Shown here in pieces: positions 1 through 6,157 of a DNA stretch of 12,874 nucleotides. A model generated the notes under the pieces. The model searched no databases. It saw only the letters and a list, made by a program, of their open reading frames with translations, and was not told the origin of the DNA. Within the stretch, counting starts at the first letter, position 1. Every line of letters starts with the position of its first letter. The DNA is from SAR202 cluster bacterium Io17-Chloro-G7 (GTDB taxonomy: Bacteria > Chloroflexota > Dehalococcoidia > UBA3495), in assembly GCA_002817055.1 (NCBI GenBank), contig MUCU01000047.1, positions 1 through 12,874 of the forward strand. The letters are read 5' to 3'. The position numbers and the translations under genes are program-made.

Positions 1-11
1 CCCTTCCCCAT
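1..11 (-). CDS. Possible start of a truncated gene running off the left edge
   Basis: On the minus strand an ATG at 11-9 is preceded by GGAGGTG (positions 22-16), with six bases between GGAGG and the ATG. This is the best Shine-Dalgarno in the window. Only three codons (M-G-K) are visible, so nothing can be said about the product. A promoter-like TTGAAC/TATGAT pair lies just upstream (68-39), which supports a real transcription and translation start. The gene would be co-directional with the DUF3326 gene but separated from it by about 300 bases and its own promoter. The call rests on the signals alone. Confidence 0.4.
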
Positions 12-38
12 CAAGCACCTCCACACACCTTTGGGGAA

Positions 39-68
39 ATCATAAACTAAATTTCAAACTATGTTCAA
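39..68 (-). promoter_or_regulatory. Sigma70-like promoter for the truncated left-edge gene
   Basis: Read on the minus strand, TTGAAC (68-63) is followed by an 18-base spacer and TATGAT (44-39). The predicted transcript would start near 32, leaving a leader of about 20 bases that contains the GGAGGTG ribosome-binding site. A 7-bp inverted repeat, TTCCCCA (4-10) and TGGGGAA (32-38), flanks the start region. Its outer arm falls at or before the predicted transcription start, so an RNA hairpin is doubtful. Confidence 0.4.
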
Positions 69-308
69 GTTTTGAGATAGTTTCTAAGCTATCCTCCCTT
101 AATCCTACACATACTTCCCTTGCATCCACATACGCCCTCCACGCACTGTTTATCCGGAGTTGGTATTAGGCTAACATGACGGGCCATATCGGGTCGAAAA
201 CCAGTCGAGCAATTCTATGTGATGACTCATTGGAATTCAGCCTAGCCTTTAAACTAGTAATCAGGCCAGCCCTCGGCACGGACTTTCGGTTTGCTCTTGG
301 GTTCGACC
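69..308. other. Intergenic stretch with no gene seen
   Basis: I see no coding region, RNA gene or clear terminator here. Downstream of the DUF3326 stop (minus strand, below 309) there is no GC-rich stem followed by a T run, so the end of that transcript is not visible as an intrinsic terminator. Confidence 0.6.
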
Positions 309-1679
309 TCAGGTGGCCAGAAACTCGGGAATCTCGGCCTTGACGTTCGATTCGGCCAACTCTCGGTCGGTTTTATTTAAGCCCAGGCCCGGAAAAGGCC
401 GACGGACCCCTGCAGGGTCTATCCCGGCCTTGAACGCTGCCAACACGCCAGCCGCCTCCCAATAGTTGTCAACTATGTGCAGTTGCCCGTTTGCCCACGG
501 CAGTGCGGTGAGGTCGTTTTTCATCAAATTGGCGTTCTCCCGGACAGCTATGACTGGGATGCCTTGTTCCAGTGCGGCAAGGGTGGGCAGGCCCAAGCAG
601 CCATCGGGGATAACCAGGCAGGATACATCCCGCGCCGTGAGCACGCCGGGCTCGCGCATGGCCTCTTCATCAGTCACAATTTTAGGGCTTTTTTGGAGCC
701 CCTTAAGCACGCATTGCAAGAAACTGACAGAAATTACCTCGGCGGCCATCCGAGGATCGACAATTCCGGTTTCTATGTCCAATATTTCCTGGGATTCCAG
801 CATCGGAGCGTGGGCCGAAGGTAGGTTGTAGAGGCTGGAAATTGTGTGGGTGAGCATCGATTCGACCCCACCCCAAGGGTTGACCATGCTGCCGTCGCTA
901 AAGAAATAATCGCCGTAGTAGTGGAGGGGTGTTGAGATCACCGACGATATGGCTACTGCGTCGTATTCCCCACGGTATTCGTCCAGCAATTCAAATAGAT
1001 TCTCAAAACCTTCAACTTGGCCCGCAGCCCTAGCGGATTTGGTGTAGTTGGGGCTCATCACCAACGGTCGTTCCATTTCAACAATCTTGGGGCATATCAG
1101 TCCATAGGAGGAGCGGGCGGCATTAACCGCATTGACTGCCAAGTCCGAGAATATCCGGTCGGAATGAGGGTGAAGCAGCGCCAACACCCGGTTTGCACGC
1201 ACCGGCTGCAATCCGATTGTACCCATCATCAAGCGGCACAGCACGCTTCCTTCCACGTAGAGAGAATTTGGTGGCATCTCGTTAACATCCGATGCGTTTA
1301 CAACATTGGGGTGAAGGACCAGGGTATCGCAGACTGAAGCCAGTAACTGAGCCACCGGCGTAGCATCCCCGGCATGGCCACCGATTTCGGCGCCAATACC
1401 CGTCGGTATCAGCATTGCGACATTAAAATGCGAGGTGTTGTCCGACCGCCTCTTGCGGAACGCCATTGTTAATCCGCGAGGGAGACGGTGGTCATAGTAG
1501 CTTTCTTGGATCGTGGTGGCTTCGCACTTGTACCCGGTGCGGTCCGATTCTGTGATTACAAGGCGCACCAGGGCCTCATCATCGGCCAGTAGCTCCCCGG
1601 TCCGAAGGGCAAGCCAATCAAGGAGACTGCCATTGCCGGGAGGAACGGGGAGTTGAAATTCGATTTCCGAAACACGCAC
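309..1679 (-). CDS. DUF3326 family protein
   Basis: About 456 residues. The family is recognised from the conserved stretch at residues 90-107 (IPTGIGAEIGGHAGDATP) with the following NVVNASDVNEMP segment at about 126-136, which marks DUF3326, a family of unknown function. The C-terminal part (IPDGCLGLPTLAALEQGIPV) resembles the phosphosugar-binding or cofactor-binding end of GT-B/epimerase-type folds, but that is only a resemblance. No signal peptide or membrane helix is seen, so it is probably cytosolic. I chose the GTG at 1679-1677: it lies four bases after the TAA of the upstream decarboxylase gene, and the protein from there begins with the conserved-looking VRVSEIEFQLPVP. The alternative is an ATG at 1748 that would overlap the upstream gene by 65 bases and add 23 low-quality residues. 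The spacing implies translational coupling with the decarboxylase, so the two probably act on related metabolites. The reaction is unknown. Confidence 0.85.
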   Translation of the reverse strand: MRVSEIEFQLPVPPGNGSLLDWLALRTGELLADDEALVRLVITESDRTGYKCEATTIQESYYDHRLPRGLTMAFRKRRSDNTSHFNVAMLIPTGIGAEIGGHAGDATPVAQLLASVCDTLVLHPNVVNASDVNEMPPNSLYVEGSVLCRLMMGTIGLQPVRANRVLALLHPHSDRIFSDLAVNAVNAARSSYGLICPKIVEMERPLVMSPNYTKSARAAGQVEGFENLFELLDEYRGEYDAVAISSVISTPLHYYGDYFFSDGSMVNPWGGVESMLTHTISSLYNLPSAHAPMLESQEILDIETGIVDPRMAAEVISVSFLQCVLKGLQKSPKIVTDEEAMREPGVLTARDVSCLVIPDGCLGLPTLAALEQGIPVIAVRENANLMKNDLTALPWANGQLHIVDNYWEAAGVLAAFKAGIDPAGVRRPFPGLGLNKTDRELAESNVKAEIPEFLAT

Positions 1680-1683
1680 TGGC

Positions 1684-2952
1684 TTAAAACCCCCATTTCC
1701 GGGATTGCTCTTCCATGGTGAACTCCTGGAGCAGGGTGACATTCTCATCCCCGCCCAAGGCGTAGATCGTCGGCAATGGGAGCCCGTTAAAGGTGTGGGC
1801 TTTCACCAGGTTGTAGGAGCCAACGCCGTACATCACCACTTGGGCACCAATTTCCAAGGGCTCAGAAAACGAATATTCGCCAAACACATCGCCTGCCAGA
1901 CATGTGGAACCGGCGATGATGTATTGGTGACGACCGTCTTCCGCGTCGGCAAGTATATCGGGCCGCCACTCATATTCGAAGGACTCGGGTAAATGGTTGA
2001 CCGACGTGTCCAGGATCGCAATTTTTTTACCGCCGTTCTCCACCAAATCAAGGACCGTGGATACCAGGAACCCGGCGTCCCGCACAAAGGCCGAGCCGGG
2101 CTCGATGAAAACCTCCAGACCGTGCCTGAACCTGAGCGATTCCACGGCTTCGTGGAAGGCTTCTAGGTTGGTGCTATCTTTATCGAACAAATACCCACCG
2201 CCCAGGTTGATCCATTGGGAGCTATCCAGAATGCGACCCAGTTGGCTTTCCAGCAATTGGACAGTCACTAGCAACTCTTTGAAGTCGGGGGCGTTGCAAT
2301 TGTTGTGAATGAGCAGTCCACTGATTCCGTGGCTGTTCAGTGTGCCGCCGTCCAGCGCCTTTTTTATGGAGGTAATGGGCGCTCCCAACTTGGAGTAGGC
2401 CCGGCATGGGTCGTAGCGGGGGTCGTCCAGAAAAGAAACCTCTGGATTGACCCGCAGTCCGATCTCCAACTTGCCCGATAGTTCATCCTTATTGCGAAGC
2501 CACTGGGAAACTGAGTTGAAAGAGAGGTAGTCGCAATACTCGGAAATCTTGCCTACCTCGTCCGGTCTTAACCCGGGAGTTGTTAGATGAACGGTCCCGC
2601 GGCCCGCAAGCCCGTCCTGTGTAAACCCGTTATGAGTATAGCCGCTGTGTGAAAGCACGTTTCGCGCCGTGATTGCTTCGAACAAGGAACTGGCCGAAAA
2701 ACCTTGAACGTGAGGGCTTATCAATTCCAGTACCCACGGCAAAGTCAGCGCCTTCAGGGTGTACAGAAGTTTACACCCGGTTTCGTCGGCGATGCGACGC
2801 AGGTGCTCACACCGCTTTGTGATGAATTCTTCTTCGTAGACGAAGGCAGGCGTGGCAATCGATCCTGCGATTTTGGCGAACTTGAGACTGAGCGACGACA
2901 ATTCATCGACAGTTGTTTGATCGATAGTTACATGATCGCTGTCGATACTCAT
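1684..2952 (-). CDS. nspC: Carboxynorspermidine decarboxylase-like PLP enzyme (NspC family)
   Basis: 422 residues, a fold-type III (alanine-racemase barrel) amino acid decarboxylase. The TPAFVYEE opening (34-41) and LLYTLKALT with the PLP-Schiff-base lysine K67 fit the NspC/CANSDC family, as do DPCRAYSKLG (181-190), the phosphate-binding GGG (251-253), EPGSAFVRDAGFLV (284-297), VLDLVENGGKKIAILD (300-315) and STCLAGD with the probable catalytic C351 and D355. Family members decarboxylate carboxynorspermidine or carboxyspermidine to norspermidine or spermidine. Divergence in the usual substrate loop (HNNCNAPDF at 216-224) leaves the exact substrate open. No carboxynorspermidine synthase/dehydrogenase partner is in the window. 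The ATG is preceded by GAGGGAAA, a good ribosome-binding site. It is the first gene of a two-gene unit with DUF3326 and is divergent from DUF350. It could instead be a diaminopimelate-type or other amine-forming decarboxylase recruited to a specialised pathway. Confidence 0.85.
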   Translation of the reverse strand: MSIDSDHVTIDQTTVDELSSLSLKFAKIAGSIATPAFVYEEEFITKRCEHLRRIADETGCKLLYTLKALTLPWVLELISPHVQGFSASSLFEAITARNVLSHSGYTHNGFTQDGLAGRGTVHLTTPGLRPDEVGKISEYCDYLSFNSVSQWLRNKDELSGKLEIGLRVNPEVSFLDDPRYDPCRAYSKLGAPITSIKKALDGGTLNSHGISGLLIHNNCNAPDFKELLVTVQLLESQLGRILDSSQWINLGGGYLFDKDSTNLEAFHEAVESLRFRHGLEVFIEPGSAFVRDAGFLVSTVLDLVENGGKKIAILDTSVNHLPESFEYEWRPDILADAEDGRHQYIIAGSTCLAGDVFGEYSFSEPLEIGAQVVMYGVGSYNLVKAHTFNGLPLPTIYALGGDENVTLLQEFTMEEQSRKWGF

Positions 2953-3188
2953 TTTCCCTCAGGCCAGGTGACTAAATGATATCCGAAACACTTCAGGACG
3001 GCTAAATCCGACTGACCTATAATGATGGCCAACAGAATTGACCCGTTTTGACGCAACCCCTACAATAGCAAAAACCTTCTCTTAGGTCGATATCATTAAA
3101 ATAGATTCCCAAGATGGTTGGCATCAACTATAAAAAACCTTAGGTCGTCCACCAAACGCTAAGTGCCCGGTGCTCTAGTGAGAAAGCA
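2953..3188. promoter_or_regulatory. Divergent regulatory region between nspC-like and DUF350 genes
   Basis: This 236-bp region holds the start signals for both diverging genes. Besides the plus-strand promoter listed separately it contains the direct repeat CTTAGGTCG at 3081-3089 and 3139-3147, each preceded by an AACCTT element. AACCTTAGGTCG at the second site contains the interrupted palindrome ACCT-T-AGGT. AGGTC also occurs on the minus strand at 3018-3014. These could be operator half-sites or structured leader elements. No recognised regulator is encoded nearby. I could not identify a confident minus-strand promoter for the nspC-like gene. Confidence 0.5.
3038..3066 (+). promoter_or_regulatory. 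Sigma70-like promoter for the DUF350 gene
   Basis: TTGACC (3038-3043), a 17-base spacer and TACAAT (3061-3066). Each hexamer matches the consensus at five of six positions and the spacing is ideal. Transcription would start near 3073, giving a leader of about 116 bases before the ATG at 3189. That leader contains both copies of the CTTAGGTCG repeat. Confidence 0.65.
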
Positions 3189-4076
3189 ATGATAGAGGCG
3201 TTTATCGACACGCTGGAAACATTTCCCCGCGGGCTGGCATTCGTTGGGCTAGGGTTGGTCGTACTCGTGATTGCCAAGCTAGCCAGGGATATCTTTACCC
3301 CCTACCGAATCGACGATGAAGTTACCAAAAGGAATAATCTTGCGGTCGCGGTGCGACTTAGCGGCTATTTTATAGGTGTCATTTTAGTTTTCCTGGGCGC
3401 ATTGTATACACCGTTGACCCTGATTGTGGCGGACGGCTTGGGGTTCGACCGGGATTATGCTGAAGACCTCCTCCGAGTATTCCTATATTCCTTAGCTGGC
3501 ATTGGCGCGCTGAATTTGGTCAGAATCTTGATGAACCGGTTGATACTCTACCGGTTCGATATCGAAAAAGAGGTTGTTGAAGGCCAAAATGTCGGTAGCG
3601 GAGCGGCGGAGTTTGGCATGTACGTGGCCACCGGGCTTTTAATTGCTGGCGCCGTATCCGGACAGGGGGGTGGGCCCGACACCGCGGCAGCGTTCTTCGG
3701 GATGGGATTGATACTTCTGGTAGGGTTTTCTCTCTTCTATCAATTGACCACTTCTTTCGATATTCACGCGGAGATAGAGAACAGAAATACAGCCGTGGGC
3801 ATCGCCTTGGGCGGAAACTTAATCGGTATCGGGATAGTGACGTTCAAGGCAGTGTTCGGAGATTTTGACGGTTGGAGCCCTGGAATTGCATCCTTTCTTG
3901 TTTTCGGCGTGATCGGTTTCGGGCTGCTTTACCTTATGCGAGTGATGATCGACAAGCTGCTTCTGCCCACCGTTTCGACTACGCAATCCGTGAGCGTAGA
4001 ACGCAACTTGGGAGTCGCCTACATCGAAAGTGCGGTGGTCATTAGCTCGGCGTTGATACTATTCTTCGCAATCTGA
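3189..4076 (+). CDS. DUF350 (UPF0719/YjfL-type) membrane protein, tandem duplication
   Basis: 295 residues with about eight hydrophobic helices (roughly 15-33, 55-77, 95-115, 140-158, 167-187, 201-222, 233-253, 273-294). The family signature appears as four related N/G-A-G-rich helix starts: KRNNLAVAVRLSGYFIGV (47-64), SGAAEFGMYVATGLLIAG (137-154), NRNTAVGIALGGNLIGIG (198-215) and ERNLGVAYIESAVVISSA (271-288). This indicates two DUF350 units in one chain, versus a single unit of about 130 residues in E. coli YjfL. It is an inner-membrane protein of unknown biochemical role. In E. coli yjfL lies beside a PspA-like protein, a lipoprotein and a glutathionylspermidine-synthetase-like ligase, so a link to membrane integrity and polyamine-type chemistry has been suspected. 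Here it faces a polyamine-type decarboxylase and converges, with a 9-bp gap, on the operon holding a lipoprotein and a K+ channel. The ribosome-binding site is weak (GAGA, 5-8 bases before the ATG). Confidence 0.85.
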   Translation: MIEAFIDTLETFPRGLAFVGLGLVVLVIAKLARDIFTPYRIDDEVTKRNNLAVAVRLSGYFIGVILVFLGALYTPLTLIVADGLGFDRDYAEDLLRVFLYSLAGIGALNLVRILMNRLILYRFDIEKEVVEGQNVGSGAAEFGMYVATGLLIAGAVSGQGGGPDTAAAFFGMGLILLVGFSLFYQLTTSFDIHAEIENRNTAVGIALGGNLIGIGIVTFKAVFGDFDGWSPGIASFLVFGVIGFGLLYLMRVMIDKLLLPTVSTTQSVSVERNLGVAYIESAVVISSALILFFAI

Positions 4077-4085
4077 CCAACTTCA

Positions 4086-5201
4086 TCACTCTTCTCTTAT
4101 TCGCCTGAGCAAATCCTCCTGCGACTCCTCCCCTTGTGACGCCTCGAAACGTTCCTCATTAATGTTGTATCCGGATTCAAGGATCATCTCAATCATCTCT
4201 TCGTCCACCCGTTCCGCGTTGATTATCGGGCTTAATATTTCTCCGAAAAAGTCCTCGGAATGAATCGATTCGCGCCAGGTCGGCAGAGCCTCATCAAAAG
4301 TCGAATCGTAGAGACGAATTAGAAAGACGATCCGCACTGGGTCTAGGTCTTCGGCCTCGTAAATCTGCACCCTCAAGTCCCTACCGCTGCCGGTATCGAA
4401 CTCCAGCGCTCCGCTTTCAGGGTCGTATAGCACGTCTTTGAACACGTCATATTGGTCGATATATGCTTCCGTTTCAGCAATCGCCCTCCCAATGGCCTGT
4501 TTGCCATCCTCGGTGATAGCAAAAGTCCCTTCCAAGTCCGATGGCGCGACGAGGTTCACCGACTGAAGCTTCTTGGCGATGGGCAGCAGTTTTTGGTCTA
4601 TCTCCGCTATCGGTTCCGACGGAAGTTTGTACTCATGTTTGTCGAGAAAGTACATAAGCATGTTGGCCTGCATGAAATCGATCATTGGCCCTTTATCGGC
4701 GAAGTAGCCAGCAGCCAATAGGTAGTCCAAGACGTCGAGCTTCTGATCGATCACTAAATCCAATAATGGGGTCTCATCTAATCGGTACGCGGCCGATTGA
4801 ATTATGCTCAAATGGTCGTCTAGGCGGTCGCTCAGTTTGAGTTCCGGCCCCTGGTTAACGAAAAACTGCAGGGTACCTTGGCCACGACGCCACTCGCCAA
4901 ATAACTCCAGCAACTCGGCATACATGTCGGGAAGGTCGGGGTTCTCTTTAACGTCGAGCAAAGGCCGGATTTTTGCTTGTTGTTTCCGGTCGCCAGAGAA
5001 AACGGCATCGAGGAACTCGCCAAGGTTCGACCTAAGGTGCTCAGGGGCGAGTTTCACCCAAAAAGCGTCTTCGAGGTTCATATCCCCCAGGGAAACTTGA
5101 AAAATAAACGGACGATGCTTTATGTAGTAGGCTTTTGGCGGATCGTATGCGATAGAAAACTCCGCCAACTCTTTTTGGTATTTAGAGGTCCCTGCGTCCA
5201 T
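4086..5201 (-). CDS. Acidic protein of unknown function, last gene of the minus-strand run
   Basis: 371 residues that I do not recognise. It has no signal peptide or membrane helix, so it is probably cytosolic. It is rich in Asp and Glu and ends in a charged tail (EESQEDLLRRIREE). Three parts can be seen. The N-terminal half is helix-rich. A segment at about 180-245 (LMYFLDKHEY...FAITEDGKQAIGRAI) has the helix-helix-hairpin pattern of a winged-helix domain, with 'FAITEDGKQAI' like the wing and closing helix of such folds. The C-terminal part begins with ETEAYIDQYDVFKDVLYD (243-260), continues with a TGSGRDLRVQIYEAEDLDPVR stretch (270-290), and may be a separate globular domain. It starts at an ATG with a weak GGTGA upstream, 68 bases after the lipoprotein gene, and is convergent with DUF350 with only 9 bases between the stops. 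Its position suggests a cytosolic partner of the envelope genes. The winged-helix idea is inference. Confidence 0.7.
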   Translation of the reverse strand: MDAGTSKYQKELAEFSIAYDPPKAYYIKHRPFIFQVSLGDMNLEDAFWVKLAPEHLRSNLGEFLDAVFSGDRKQQAKIRPLLDVKENPDLPDMYAELLELFGEWRRGQGTLQFFVNQGPELKLSDRLDDHLSIIQSAAYRLDETPLLDLVIDQKLDVLDYLLAAGYFADKGPMIDFMQANMLMYFLDKHEYKLPSEPIAEIDQKLLPIAKKLQSVNLVAPSDLEGTFAITEDGKQAIGRAIAETEAYIDQYDVFKDVLYDPESGALEFDTGSGRDLRVQIYEAEDLDPVRIVFLIRLYDSTFDEALPTWRESIHSEDFFGEILSPIINAERVDEEMIEMILESGYNINEERFEASQGEESQEDLLRRIREE

Positions 5202-5269
5202 AGTTCAATACTCACCGACAATGCCAGCTACCACCGGCCCCGCCTTAATGTGATAGTGCTCACGTTTAG

Positions 5270-6103
5270 CTACCAACGATCCAGCCTTAAAATAACCTGA
5301 GCGCCGCCGCCACCGCTGGCTCCGCCACCTCTGCCAGCCGATGCTCCTCCGAATTTGCCGAAGCCGGACCTTACGCCCGTATTGCTGGTCCTGAACGCTC
5401 CGCTGGTCCGCTGCGTGCCTATATAGCTCTGCCTCGACGTGCTCAGTTGGCGACCGGCGCTATTATAAGCGGTCCCATTGGCCGCTTTCTGTCTATTGTA
5501 GTAATCGGAGTTTCTTTTGACCTGCCCACCCCCTCCGCTGCGCCCGCCGGCATACGCGGATGAGTTGCGATAATTATCCCTTTGCGTCTGCATCTGCCCC
5601 GCACGGGAGCGCGGGGTAAAGTAGCCGTAGCCGCCGCCCCGAGTCAGCGAAGAGAATATGAGGTATGTGAATAGGAAGTTGCCCCCTCCCCCGAAGCTAC
5701 TGTAATGCCTGTTTGCGCCGTGTCCTTGCAGGTTGTTCGAGTTATTTTCGTTGGTGATGGTAAATAGCAAATCGTCCTGCGAAGGGTCCATCTCGCCGTC
5801 GCCATTAAGGTCTTCGAAGGCCTCTATGGTCCGGACGGTTCCCTCCTCCTTGGCCCGTATGAGTACGATGCGATCTCCTTCATAAATCTCGTTCAACCGC
5901 TTTTCGAATTCTTCAACGGTCTTCGATTTCTCAAAGGCTTCCTTGACCGCATCCATGTTTATCCTGCCAATCGCCCCTTCGGTAGCAGCCCATTGTGCAG
6001 CGCTCGCGCTTGAACCGGAGCTGCAACCGGCTATCACCGGGCCAGCTACCATCGTGCCGGCAACCAGGAGCAGCGACATACCCATTCCCTTTCTTTTGAC
6101 CAT
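5270..6103 (-). CDS. Glycine-rich lipoprotein with an EF-hand-like loop
   Basis: 277 residues. The N-terminus is a lipoprotein signal: basic VKRKG, a hydrophobic core and the lipobox IAGC with the lipidated C27. Ser at +2 gives no inner-membrane-retention Asp. Residues 43-95 form a small helix-strand domain. D98-L-N-G-D-G-E-M-D106 matches the D-x-N-x-D-G-x-x-D pattern of EF-hand or dockerin calcium loops, though the usual twelfth-position acid is shifted by one. From about 137 the chain is low complexity: Gly-rich (GGGGNFLFTYLIF, GGGYGYF), then Ser/Arg/Tyr/Asn-rich, then an RSGFGKFGGASAGRGGG tail. This layout recalls the YjfM/DUF1190-like lipoproteins that accompany DUF350 genes, but I cannot claim homology. 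A short CCCC-AAAAA-GGGG inverted repeat lies just before the start and includes the GGGG that would serve as ribosome-binding site. It follows the SecA-like gene by 54 bases, so it may be that ATPase's cargo. Confidence 0.8.
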   Translation of the reverse strand: MVKRKGMGMSLLLVAGTMVAGPVIAGCSSGSSASAAQWAATEGAIGRINMDAVKEAFEKSKTVEEFEKRLNEIYEGDRIVLIRAKEEGTVRTIEAFEDLNGDGEMDPSQDDLLFTITNENNSNNLQGHGANRHYSSFGGGGNFLFTYLIFSSLTRGGGYGYFTPRSRAGQMQTQRDNYRNSSAYAGGRSGGGGQVKRNSDYYNRQKAANGTAYNSAGRQLSTSRQSYIGTQRTSGAFRTSNTGVRSGFGKFGGASAGRGGGASGGGGAQVILRLDRW

Positions 6104-6157
6104 GACTCATGCCCCTTTTTGGGGAAATCAAACGTGGACCTGGGGTACCAACGGCGG

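Noticed and set aside
30..42. TTTGGGGAAATCA shared exactly with 6118-6130
   Set aside because: About one such 13-base match is expected by chance in a window of this size, and the contexts differ.
466..831. Plus-strand open frames opposite the DUF3326 gene
   Set aside because: They are antisense to a gene of recognised family and have no ribosome-binding site or family resemblance.
1684..1748. 65-base overlap of the DUF3326 gene with the decarboxylase gene using the ATG at 1748
   Set aside because: The GTG at 1679 gives a conserved-looking N-terminus just after the upstream stop; the extra 23 residues look like read-through of the neighbouring gene.
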